45,088 nt of DNA. It comes from Funneliformis mosseae. Lineage: Eukaryota; Glomeromycota; Glomeromycetes; Glomerales; Glomeraceae. Within the stretch, counting starts at the first letter, position 1. Each line of letters begins with the position of its first letter. This document shows positions 28,987 to 39,195 of this stretch, piece by piece. Location: positions 1 through 45,088 of the forward strand of contig CAJVPP010000140.1 in NCBI GenBank assembly GCA_910592005.1, read 5' to 3'. The position numbers were made by a program, and so were the translations under genes. The notes beneath the pieces are model-generated. The model was not told the DNA's origin. It saw nothing but the letters and a program-made list of their open reading frames with translations, and ran no database searches.

Positions 28987-31773
28987 ATGTCATATCTTGG
29001 TCATAGCACACCGAAATCAGGCATGTTAAAACAAAACATGATTAGATATAAGAATGAAAGTAATAAATTAATAAAAAGCGTTATGACTCATCGACCTGAT
29101 ATAATTAAGCTCATTATCAGCTATTCTGAATCCATAAACGAAGGAAAAAGCTTGTTGGATGAAGCTTGCACACAATTAGTGCCTCGAGATGCGTTAGTCG
29201 TTGCATTATTAAAAGTGGAAAATACAACCAACGGATTTAATGCAAGAGAATATTTAAAGAATGCACTTGCAAAGAACTCTATCAATTGCGCTGACGAAGT
29301 ACAATTTGAACAGTTGTTAGAACTCACAGGACAATTTAACTTAACTATAGATATGGCCGTTGTCCATATTGCCGTCACAGGGCAGAGTGTCGAAAATTAT
29401 TGCACCGTTTTACAATCTCTTAAAGAATCTGTTTGTACCGACCGTTCATACATCAAGAATTATACCTGTATTAACTCTTATGCTACCTATCTTTCTAGTA
29501 GGTTTTTATCAAAGAATTTATTTGAAACGCTTACCAATAAAGATGCACATTATGCGGAATTGATAATCCATAGTATATATCATTTGATGCATAAGATAGG
29601 AGACAAGGCACCAAAAGCTTTATTTAGTTCCGCGTTAATTAGGCTAGGTTTTACCGAAACACATGCGAGTGATATTCTCCGTGTTCTCATAAATCTAAAA
29701 TTATTAAGAAGTGAAAACGAATTCCTTTATATCCATAGCCTCATTAAAGTTTCATTGAACATTGAGTTTAATCTTATTTCTTATCCGATGGATTTAAAGA
29801 CCATCGTCGAAGAATGTTCTCTATATCTAGAAAACTGTAGTCAGGTAGACTCTGAATTGCCGGTGGTGTTTGATATCTATCGAAATGCCTTGCTTGAACT
29901 TTACCACGTGTTTACCAGTGGTCTATATAACGATACAAGCATTGGTAATTTTGTCGTATTTAACATTTGTAATATGAGCAATATTTGTGAGAATATTGGT
30001 TTAGCTGACCAAAAAATTTATCTGGAGAAATTGGCTAATGTAGTGCATGATAAAAATACCGAAGTATATGCGGAAATAATTACCTTACTTGCTTTTGCTG
30101 AGCGTAATGCTTCAAACTATTCTCAACAACTAAGACTCCTCCAAGAGGCGCATATTATTAAATCCCATTTATTCAAAAGTGACGATCCATTATTTGCAAA
30201 GAGCCTAATTAATCTCGCCCGCGCATTCGGAGATATTAAAAATACTGAAAAACAGAGGGAACTCTGCGCGAAAGCTTTGGAAATCATAAAAAGGGATTAT
30301 GAATTAAGATATAATACCTTAACGTCTAAAGAGCGAGCTGCAATTGAAGTGGAAATAGTCATTGCCATGGAAAATTTTGCTGCGGGTCACGTTTGGTTCG
30401 ACAATGCACGGCTTATGGAATTGCTAGAGAATAGTTTGGATTTCTACAATGAACATCACCTCAATTTTCCAGCGGTTAAGGAAAATATATTATCCAAACT
30501 GATATACAGCTACTGTATAAATGCACCTGAGAAGGCATTAGATGTGTATCAACATTGGGAAACCTTACAAAAGAAACTCTATAAAGAAGGGACGCAAGCA
30601 CATGCTCGTCATGCTGGATTTGCTATGATAAATTATTCAATGACGCTTTCAAAAAATTCAATTGCAATTGTTGTGGACTTGTTAGATTTGAGAAATTTGC
30701 CTATACCAAAGGAAGAAAGAAAGAATGTTGAAGAAAAAATACAGACCGCCAACGAACAAAATTTACAAGCACGTCAGATTGCAGACAAAGCTGCTCTCTT
30801 ATTAGCTACTTTTTATCCCAAGGATGATTACATATTTACACAAGCATCTGATGCGTTAAGTAAGATTAAAATAATCGAAAATAATTTTATCGCGATTCTG
30901 AAATTGGTAGAGGGCGTTAAATATCTTTACGATGGAAACCTCGATCAAGTCAGAGTTACATTTAAGACCGTTTTTGAAATAACTCTTAACCAAGAATTAA
31001 AGAGCGAAGCTTTATCAATTATTTCATTTATTGATCTTATCCAAGCGAAAGAGAAGGGAACTATTACTAACCGAATACTTGAAGGCTTTTTTAAACAACA
31101 ACAAGATGCCATCAATATTCATGATTCAGTTCCCATTCAAATGAGACTTTCCATAACTTATTTTGCTTATGATTTTCACGAACAGGCAATCATTCATGCC
31201 GAAAATGCTATACAAAGATTGCATGATATACCGAACCTTCCAAAAAGAACAAATATGTCCTTTGACGGATTTTTAAAGCCCATTTTACCTATCGTGTTTC
31301 AGATGATACTAGGAGGGATTGATAAGATAAAATATTTTCCCATTAATTTTTTAGCGAGATACGTTATCATTAACAGCTCATGTGCCTTAGGGCATACCCA
31401 TAATGTAGCACAAATGTTAAAAGAATTTGCTCTGCTTATTTCGTCTAATGAAACCGCAATCTCTCATCTTTTACTCGGGTTTTGCTATCAGAGGCAAGGA
31501 AATTGGATATTAGCATTGCAAGCTTTTAATGACGCGTATCAAAAACAACCAAATTTACATTTAGGTCGAGTCAGCGTTACATTGGCTCAGTTTTGCATTA
31601 AATTTTCAGAAATTATAGATGCTATGGACATGAATATGTTTAAAGAAATTCGTGTAATTAACACCATTTTATCAGATTCAAATCTAACGCAACAGCTTGA
31701 CACATATGCAAAATCTAATAAGATAGATGTTAATGAGGTTAAACTTTTCGTCAAAGCTATTAATGGCTCTTAA
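28987..31773 (+). CDS. TPR protein with a P-loop-less NB-ARC-like N-terminus
   Basis: Intronless, 928 residues from the ATG at 28987; the frame may really continue from the upstream gene. Residues about 25-150 align by pattern to the second half of an NB-ARC domain. RPDIIKLIISYSES sits where Walker B would be but lacks the Asp pair, and LVPRDALVVALLK sits at the sensor strand. FNAREYLKNAL, then LELTGQFNLTIDMAVVHIAV, match the ...EA..L... and L.G.LPLAL..A..YI elements. The winged-helix-like part is about 195-260 (APKALFSSALIRLGF, then ILRVLINLKLLRSE). No Walker A exists. TPR-like repeats follow, clear at about 360-440 and again near 850-880 (LLLGFCYQRQGNWILALQAF). It is probably a scaffold or regulatory partner, not an ATPase. 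Confidence 0.6.
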   Translation: MSYLGHSTPKSGMLKQNMIRYKNESNKLIKSVMTHRPDIIKLIISYSESINEGKSLLDEACTQLVPRDALVVALLKVENTTNGFNAREYLKNALAKNSINCADEVQFEQLLELTGQFNLTIDMAVVHIAVTGQSVENYCTVLQSLKESVCTDRSYIKNYTCINSYATYLSSRFLSKNLFETLTNKDAHYAELIIHSIYHLMHKIGDKAPKALFSSALIRLGFTETHASDILRVLINLKLLRSENEFLYIHSLIKVSLNIEFNLISYPMDLKTIVEECSLYLENCSQVDSELPVVFDIYRNALLELYHVFTSGLYNDTSIGNFVVFNICNMSNICENIGLADQKIYLEKLANVVHDKNTEVYAEIITLLAFAERNASNYSQQLRLLQEAHIIKSHLFKSDDPLFAKSLINLARAFGDIKNTEKQRELCAKALEIIKRDYELRYNTLTSKERAAIEVEIVIAMENFAAGHVWFDNARLMELLENSLDFYNEHHLNFPAVKENILSKLIYSYCINAPEKALDVYQHWETLQKKLYKEGTQAHARHAGFAMINYSMTLSKNSIAIVVDLLDLRNLPIPKEERKNVEEKIQTANEQNLQARQIADKAALLLATFYPKDDYIFTQASDALSKIKIIENNFIAILKLVEGVKYLYDGNLDQVRVTFKTVFEITLNQELKSEALSIISFIDLIQAKEKGTITNRILEGFFKQQQDAINIHDSVPIQMRLSITYFAYDFHEQAIIHAENAIQRLHDIPNLPKRTNMSFDGFLKPILPIVFQMILGGIDKIKYFPINFLARYVIINSSCALGHTHNVAQMLKEFALLISSNETAISHLLLGFCYQRQGNWILALQAFNDAYQKQPNLHLGRVSVTLAQFCIKFSEIIDAMDMNMFKEIRVINTILSDSNLTQQLDTYAKSNKIDVNEVKLFVKAINGS

Positions 31774-31832
31774 ATGATTCTTTCACGGTTCGAATCATAA
31801 TTGCCATATACAGTATTTTTATAGATAATTAC

Positions 31833-31863
31833 AATAAATTAGGCTTCATTAGTATTTAATAAA
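31833..31863 (+). terminator. Candidate polyadenylation signals downstream of the TPR gene
   Basis: AATAAA occurs at 31833-31838 and again at 31858-31863, 60-90 nt after the stop codon of the last gene of the cluster. Confidence 0.4.
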
Positions 31864-34443
31864 GTTTATATAAAACATTTTTATTTACATATTGAATTTG
31901 TTTGTGTTTCGTTCGGTGATATTTGTAATAAGCAAATGTTGTGAGGTTTTAAAATAAAAATTTTAAAATGACTGATATTTTGTGCATTGTTAAGCAGCGG
32001 ATTAAAGGGGCGATTTAAAATTTTGTAATATGATCTGACAAGTTTTGACTTGGTTTGAAGAATAATATAATAAATATCTAAACGTTTCTTGGAATACTTC
32101 ATCAAATTCTTGATTTAATAATATTCTTTAAACTTTATCAATACTTAATTATATAAAGTTTATAGACATTTTGACCCAAATTAAGTTTTATAAAGATCAA
32201 TCTGAAATTTGTCTTTAAAATATTCAGATGAATAATCTTTGAATATTAATATTTTCAGGATTTATACCAAAAATATCAAAGTCAAAATTCATCTAAAAGT
32301 TTATGCTAAATAAATCTATATAACAAATAAAACTTAGCACAATTGTTTAATATAAAAATATATATATAGTATTTTATCTACTCTTTATATTTGCTTTAAA
32401 TATCAAAAAAGGTTTTATTCTTTTTTAGACCAGAATTTATCTAATTCAAAATTTTTAGATTTTTTTATAATATTTTTATGATTATTAACTTTCTAATATA
32501 GTTTTAACTATTATAAAATAAAACAAGTATTTTAATATAATTTTTATTAAATTTATTAAAAAATAATTACTATTTCTTTGATGAATTTTTGATTTTTAAA
32601 AGATTTCAAAATGAAAATATGCTTTTTTAAATAATACAATAAATATCTTTATAAACATTCTTTTTTATATATTTTTCATTTTATACAACTGAGCATTTAT
32701 ATAATTTTATATGTTCATTGATTATTGCTTGCTATAACTAACCAATATAATCTTTCATAATAATATCTTTTGACATTGTTCTTTTTTTTATTTTATTTTT
32801 TTTTATAAAAATATATTACTCAATATATCATTATTAATATATAGCGAATTGATAATTAAACTGTATAGAGTAATGCAATATCATGTAAAATACTTTTGAT
32901 TATCACAAATTTACATATAATATAAATATAAAATTTTATGTAAAAAATTTAAGTTTTAAAAAAAAAAATATTAACCTAAATATAATAAAAAAATTTATTA
33001 AAGATTTAACTAGCAAAATCAAGAAAAGCTTTAAGTAATATTAATACTCATTATTCTCTATTTGTAAAAATTGAATTCAATTTATAAATTAATATTTATA
33101 TAATTAATAATTATTGTAATAAAAATGAGAATATTAATAAAATTTGTATGCTATTCATCTAATAATTGAATTATTACTATTACTAGTTATAACTATTATC
33201 ATTATTACTAATATTATTATTATTATAATTATCACAATTTTGTAATATTACTATATTGATTATACAAGCAATAATATTCACATTTTTTCTTTTATTTTTT
33301 CATATTTTTTTTTCGCTGACTTTTTTAGTTTTTTTTTATCAAATCCTTTCTTTTCTTTTATTTTAACTTTTAATTAGGATTAATATAGTGTTAGAGTTAA
33401 AAAAAAGGGTTAAAGTAAAAGTTAACTTAATGCTAAGATTAGAAAAGTGAGTTAGGATAAGGGTATAAAATTAATTATTAAAGCAAATTAATATTATGCG
33501 TGAATATAATCTATTATAGTTTGTTAAAAATTATATAAATAATAAATTTTGTCTTGTAATTTTTGAATGAATCCTAATAAATTAATTTATAAATAAAATA
33601 TTCAAATTTAATATTTTGTAATACTACTTTTAATACAAACTGATAGAATATGTCATTAATACTTTTTATTAGAATTGATGAGTGAAATTATTCATAACTT
33701 CTAAAATAAGCACTAACTTATAATGAATATGAAGAATTCTTTAATTAGATTATGTTTTGTATAAAAAAAACTACATCTAATATTTTATCACAAATTATAT
33801 TTACAGATACTAATACTGTATTTTATAATGCAATAGTATTTAATTTTTAGATTCAAAATTAGCTTTATATTTCTTTCATATTAAATAAAATTTAAAGAAA
33901 AATGTTTGTTCAAAACTCCAATTAGTATATTTAAACATTATTATAAAGTTTGATAAAACATAAAATACATTAGATGAATAGGAATCTTATTAGATAAGAG
34001 GTATTATTGTATAAATATTCTATTACTCAACTATATCTTCACAATAATTCTCATCTTTTACATTATTCTTAAGTAAAATGCTTTTTTAATCATATCTTTA
34101 ATGCTAAAATACAATTAACTCAATGAGTAGAGAAATGAATAATATACTTAAATATCTGATAGATCATCATAGTACTTTATATGAATTATTTTATGATATA
34201 GAAAAAAGAATCAAAATAAAGAATTTTAAAAATAAATTTATAAATTGAAATGATATTCAATATAATAATTCTTCAATTTTAATAATAAAATTCTTTTTAA
34301 ATATTAAAACAAATTGGCTAAATATTTGTTTTTAGAAATTTTCATTAAGTAGTATCAATAAATTAAAGATAGTTTTATATATGATATATAACTAATTAAA
34401 GATTACTATGAAATTTTAAATAGTTATAAAGAATCTTCTACTT
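31864..34443. other. Extremely AT-rich desert
   Basis: About 2.6 kb with almost no GC (for example 7 of 60 bases in 32341-32400). There is no open frame of plausible composition and no tRNA or rRNA signature. A short patch at about 33370-33460 has TTAG/GGGTTA-like words. Boundaries of any individual transposon could not be drawn. Confidence 0.55.
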
Positions 34444-35313
34444 AAAGCTCTAAACAGTTCGATTTAGTTCAGATTAGATACCAATCCATATCTGAACCAA
34501 AAATTTCAGTTCAATTCAATTTAGATTATTAATCTTAAAAATGCCAATCTGAATTTGAACTGAACCGCAAACCAGTAAAAATCTGAAATTTTCAGATTAA
34601 TCCAAAATTACAATTTAATTATATAAGGAATCAGCAATTTATATACAATACTCTAGGAGAATCACAAAAAATCACGAATTTCTCTTCAAGATTTGCGAAA
34701 ATTTGTAAATTTTGATGAATAATCGCAAAAATTTGCAATTCTCTAAGATTTTCACATTTTTTGCGAAATTCAAAGAAAAATTGCAATTTTTTGCGATTAT
34801 TCATCAAATTTTGCAAATTTTTGCAAATCTCAAAGAAAAATTCATGATTTTTTGCGATTTTTTAAAGATTTTGTGATTTTTTTGTGAAATTCAAAGAGAA
34901 ATTGCAATTTTTTGCGACTTTCCAAGAGTTTTGCGATATTTTTGTAAAATTCTAAGAGAAATCACAAAAAATTGCGATTCTTCAAAGTTTTTGCAATTTT
35001 TTTGTGAAATTCAAAGAAAAAACTGTAAAAATTTGTAATTCTTTAAATGTTTCGCTAAATTTTTGTGATCTTCTTAGAGAATTCGCAAATTTTATAATTC
35101 TCCAAAAGTTTTACATATAATCGAACTGAACTTTTAGATTAATCTGAAATTATCAGTTCAGTTCAGATTTTTTCAGTTCAGATTAGTATTATAATCTGAA
35201 AAAAATCTGAACTGTACTGAAAATTTTCAGATTGATTTTTATGTAATCTGAAACTGATCTGAATCGAACTGATCTGAAAAATCTTCAGATTAATCTGAAC
35301 TATTTGGAGCTTT
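34444..35313. mobile_element. 870-bp inverted-repeat element with TTTTTGCGA-type internal repeats
   Basis: The left end AAAGCTCTAAACAGTTCGAT pairs with the reverse complement of the right end, AAAGCTCCAAATAGTTCAGA. ACTT flanks both sides (34440-34443 and 35314-35317), a possible 4-bp target duplication. Subterminal zones are full of GTTCAGATT/AATCTGAAC palindromes. The centre (about 34670-35100) is a degenerate tandem array of TTTTGCGATTTT, AAATTCAAAGA and related words. No coding capacity was seen. Confidence 0.6.
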
Positions 35314-35739
35314 ACTTCTACTATACAAAAGAATGTAATTTAAAAAGCTTTTTAAAAAATATTGCTAAATTTTCTATTTTAGAATTTGGCAAGTTAAATA
35401 TGCATTTTCAGGAATTAAATCATACAACTTTATTGTAATTCTAAAAGATAAATCTCATATTTGTTTTTGTTTATATATAATTTCTCATTGATTAGTTTGT
35501 AGTCACATTTTTAACCTTATAAGAGTCTTAAACAGTGCAAAATTCAATATGGCTTTAATTGCAAACAGATGGTATAAAAATAAAATCAGCAATAATATTG
35601 AAATTAATCATAATTCAAGCATATATAATTTTAGTTATATTCAACAAATTTAGAATACAATTAAAATACGACTTAACTAAAAAAACATTTATCTTAAAGA
35701 AATAAATATGGAAAGATTTATAGGTTAGCTTATTATGTA

Positions 35740-36125
35740 ATGCAACTAGCAGTTGATAATAATGATCAAGGATCAGCTCAATGGATAGAACAATATATTA
35801 AAACTATGGAAGAACAACTTGAATAAACTCAACCTAATGCTATATTAACTGAAAAAGAGAAAACATAAATTCTCAATACAAACTTCCAATTCAAATCAAT
35901 AATACACTTATTATTAATCATACTAAACGTGGACCTTCTAAACATGCAAGAATTAAATCAGCTGTTGAGATATTAAAGGAAAATAACCAAAATAAAAGGT
36001 TACAAAAGCAATGTCAAAATTGTAATGAAACATCTGGTCATAATTCACATAGCTGTCCTCATCCTTGTGGTAATTGCAATGATATTTCTCATAGAATTCA
36101 TCAATGTACACATTTAAAAAGTTAA
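35740..36125 (+). pseudogene. Decayed MULE/FAR1-like transposase C-terminus with zinc knuckles
   Basis: A short frame at 35740-35826 (AVDNNDQGSAQWIEQYIKTM) ends in a stop. In another frame, 35853-36125 has no ATG and encodes KRGPSKHARIKSAVEILK, followed by two Cys-rich knuckles: CQNCNETSGHNSHSC, then CGNCNDISHRIHQC. A basic GRP(S)K-type linker followed by a CCHC knuckle is the usual C-terminal end of Mutator-like transposases. The frame changes and lack of a catalytic region mark it as a relic. Confidence 0.55.
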
Positions 36126-36399
36126 TTGTAAAATTTAAAAAATTTAATGAACTAATAAAACAAATAAAACAAGTTATCTGGTAATAAATAGTTAATTACC
36201 ACAGAATTATATGGTAATAAATAACAATTTATCACCATGTGATGATAAATATCAGAGCCGTTAATAATTTTATTTATTTTTTTTTTTTATTTATGATTTT
36301 ATAGGTTAGACTATTGTTTATTACTAGCAAATATACCCGACAATGACCCGGGTTTCAGGGACAATAAGTCTCGGTATATTAAAAATTCGCGATTATTAT
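36126..36399. other. Spacer with a GC-richer inverted-repeat patch
   Basis: Short GGTAATAAATA and GTGATGATAAAT inverted words occur at about 36180-36255. At about 36337-36382 TATACCCGAC and CTCGGTATA face each other around a GACCCGGGTTTCAGGGACAA core, as in a small terminal-inverted-repeat remnant. No gene was seen. Confidence 0.35.
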
Positions 36400-36790
36400 T
36401 ATTAATAATCAATTAAAAGTTAAAAATAAATAAAACTAAACAAAAAAAAATGAAATTAAAAATAATAAAACAAAATGAATGGGGAGACGAATAAATAAAA
36501 GAATAAATTAAAAAAAAAATAAAACGATCGAGGGGATAAAAAATATAGAATAAAATAAAAAAAATAAAAACAAACGATCGGGGGGATAAAAAAAAAAAAA
36601 AATTATTAAAAAATAAACGATCGAAGGATAAAAAAAAAAAAATAATAAAATAAAAGTTTGGGGGATAAAAAACTATAATAAAAAAAAAATTTAAAAAATT
36701 AAAAAAAAAAAAAAGATAAAATTAAAAAGATCGGAGGGGGAAATAATTAAACAAAAAGACGGGGGGGATAAAAAATAAAAATCAATGACA
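36400..36790. repeat. A/G-strand-biased minisatellite
   Basis: The plus strand is almost pure A plus G with T. Words of the type CGATCGAGGGGATAAAA recur near 36524, 36576, 36618, 36652, 36729 and 36760, separated by A-rich stretches of variable length. The G runs reach seven. The unit is irregular in length (about 35-75 bp). Confidence 0.6.
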
Positions 36791-37880
36791 AATTATTCAA
36801 ATATTAAATAATAAAGAATATTTAACATTTATAATAGAACCAATTTCAGATACTCCTACATTAAAGTAATAATTCCAAATTATAAAAATCAAATTTTGTA
36901 CAATAGATAATACCTAAAAAAAAAAGATCATTTAGCGGCGACAGAGTCGTCGCACCTCAACCTGATCTAGTTGTATTAATTAATTTGATTTGAGTATAAA
37001 AAAAATAGAAGTAATCTAACGCTGTCATTAGGAATGGGGACAGCTCAAAAAGAGCAACTCAGAGTCGAATTTTGAAACGATTCTAAATTAAGCATATTAG
37101 TTTGCCTGAGTTACAAACTATTTTTACAAATTTTAAAAAGTTACAAACCGAATTTATTTGATAACCAATCAAAAAAAATTTTATTTGATCATAACATGTT
37201 CTATTTGTTTAAAAGTTCAAAGTTTTAATTACTTTAGGAGAATCGAAGCAGAACCGAAGAGGAACCAAACATCCCCCTCTCTAGCTCTTTTCCTGTAAGT
37301 CAGTTAGACATTGACAAAACTTTAGTATTGTGCAAAGTTACATTCAAATTATTTCCTGGTTAAAAAAAAAAAATAGGGCGTCTTTTTTAAAAATGAATAC
37401 TTTAATAAAGCAATAGTTTATAAGAATCATTTAAATTTATATAATCTAAGAAATTTATTATATATATTCTGATTTCGAATGGTGGTTGTTTATTGTGAAT
37501 TTATATTATTTAAATTTTAAGCACCCCATGTATAGGTAAATTTATAAATTTTGCCCGCAAAGTATTCTCCTCGATGCTTTAGATGCATTCCAAAGAATAC
37601 TTTTTCATAGAAATGTTAAATTTGCGTGTCGGGTTACTGAAGACATATATAACGATAATTTATATTTGCACACTTCACAAAATAAAATTTATTCTTCTAA
37701 TAAAACTAATGTACTTTGGGATTTTAAAACACTTGTAATTAATAAAAACAAAAAATTAAGCTTCATGCTTTTATTTCTTATCTTTATTATAAATTTTTAA
37801 GAAAAAAAGTTATTAAAAAAAAAATATTTTCAACTAAATTGACTTATTCACAAGTTTGTGAGTGTATAAACTTTAATAAT
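36791..37880. other. AT-rich spacer with a GC-rich hairpin
   Basis: At about 36934-36954 GCGGCGACAGAGTCGTCGC forms a compact GC-rich stem in an otherwise AT-rich stretch. The following 300 bp have mixed composition without an open frame. Nothing else was recognised. Confidence 0.4.
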
Positions 37881-38039
37881 GGTGATAACTGGATAGAACA
37901 ATATTAATATTTTGAATTATAACTTGGAAAGTTTTTTATTCTAATTGGATAAAAATTGATTTTTTTTATCCAATTAGAATAAAAAAACTTTTCCAAGTTA
38001 TAATTCAAAATATTGATATTTTTCAATCCAATTATCACC
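37881..38039. mobile_element. 159-bp hairpin MITE with AATAAT target duplication
   Basis: The element starts GGTGATAACTGGAT and ends ATCCAATTATCACC. Almost the full length is one near-perfect palindrome centred near 37958, including the arm words TATAACTTGGAAAGTTTTTT and AAAAAACTTTTCCAAGTTAT. AATAAT flanks both sides (37875-37880 and 38040-38045). The high identity between arms suggests recent activity or arm conversion. Confidence 0.75.
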
Positions 38040-38232
38040 AATAATTATATTCGTCTTTAATGAGTTTCATAGTATTAAGCAAGTAGTATTGGGATCATTT
38101 CGGACATTAACGCACTATCGAGCCTTTCAACAAAAATTACTATTTAGGTTTAATTTTTAATTTTTTATTTTAAAAAAAAAAAAAAAGTCGATGAATATTA
38201 TCGATATTAAAATTGCATTCACATTTGACCTA

Positions 38233-38508
38233 TTATTGACATTGAATTTGTTTAATATCACAAGTGGGATTATGAGTTATATTCCAACCAGTCTTCGTAG
38301 TATTAGTTGAACATATATCAAAGGTATCTCGAAGAAACTTAAGTTCTTTTATTTGTCCGTCTGAGGCACCTGTTATACAGTTATCATCTCCGATTGTTGG
38401 ACAATAAATATAACCAGAATCACAAGATTGTCCGCAAAATGAAGGCTTTGGGTCACATATTTCAACATTATACTTTTGTAAGGTATTGCTTAATATTGAT
38501 GCTGCCAT
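38233..38508 (-). CDS. Small cysteine-rich hypothetical protein
   Basis: A 91-residue frame of raised GC, with eight cysteines at 18, 25, 29, 36, 44, 66, 83 and 90, enough for four disulfides. It carries two NxT/S-type sequons (N68-T-T, N76-I-T). An in-frame TGA lies 11 codons upstream of the ATG, so the frame does not extend upstream without splicing. The N-terminus (MAASILSNTLQKYNVEIC) is not a convincing signal peptide, although the cysteine pattern suggests an extracellular or luminal setting. It may be the last exon of a longer gene. No family is recognised. Confidence 0.4.
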   Translation of the reverse strand: MAASILSNTLQKYNVEICDPKPSFCGQSCDSGYIYCPTIGDDNCITGASDGQIKELKFLRDTFDICSTNTTKTGWNITHNPTCDIKQIQCQ

Positions 38509-38739
38509 ATGGTTATATGTTCTGTTTTTAATAGTATATCAATGTCGTGTCAGTAGAAACCAAACTAACGCGAATTCAAACAGTGCGTTAATCGTCAAGA
38601 ATTTGTAAATATATCATATCATGATTTTGCGTCTTAAGTCATTTGCATTAATGCAAAAAAAAACTGCATAATTTTCCGGTCGTATAACATCGGTCATATT
38701 TTTAAAAGACGTAGTTAAAAATTTCTGTGATGGAAATGT

Positions 38740-39195
38740 AAATTCGAACAGCCAAGCACATATGGAATTTTAGTTAGACATCTCATCCATGGATCAGGTG
38801 TACCGAAAATCCTGGTTCGTAATTATTTACTTGATGAATGTATTTCTGACTAGAATGCTATATAAAGCTGGGAAAATTTTGTATTTGGATTTAAATCCGA
38901 ATATCGAATCTGCTATCCTGATTGATTTTTCTTGTTATCAAATCAGACGGATACGTTTTAATAGCCACATTGTTAAGCCTAAACACTACGTCGTTAGGAT
39001 AACAAAGCTTATTTGCTAACAGGGAGTTTAAGTCGTAAACTATGAAAGAAATAAACACGAATTATTTAAGTTGAAGGGTCAGGTCGTCTTTATTGATGAT
39101 TTATGTTTTAAGGAAATAGATATTGACAAAGATATAGTTTTTATGTTGTTAAGATTATACTTTATTAATTGTACGATTGAAACTTGTTAGTTTGT
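38740..39195 (+). pseudogene. Decayed protein-coding stretch, family unknown
   Basis: Three plus-strand pieces in shifting frames have coding-like composition. HLIHGSGVPKILVRNYLLDE lies at about 38777-38840. An overlapping frame follows from about 38865 to 39019 with KILYLDLNPNIESAILIDFS. The third, at about 39031-39189, contains KGQVVFIDDLCFKEIDIDKD, then FMLLRLYFINC, before a stop. Changes of frame and internal stops argue for a broken gene. No domain is recognised. Confidence 0.35.

Noticed and set aside
22269..31773. True bacterial operon or bacterial contamination
   Set aside because: The flanks are typical fungal spacer with spliced genes, AATAAA signals lie after the first and last frames, and no Shine-Dalgarno sequences precede the starts. 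Transfer remains possible, but a contaminant contig does not fit.
33370..33470. Telomere-like TTAGGG words
   Set aside because: Only irregular TTAG/GGGTTA fragments are present, without a perfect tandem array.
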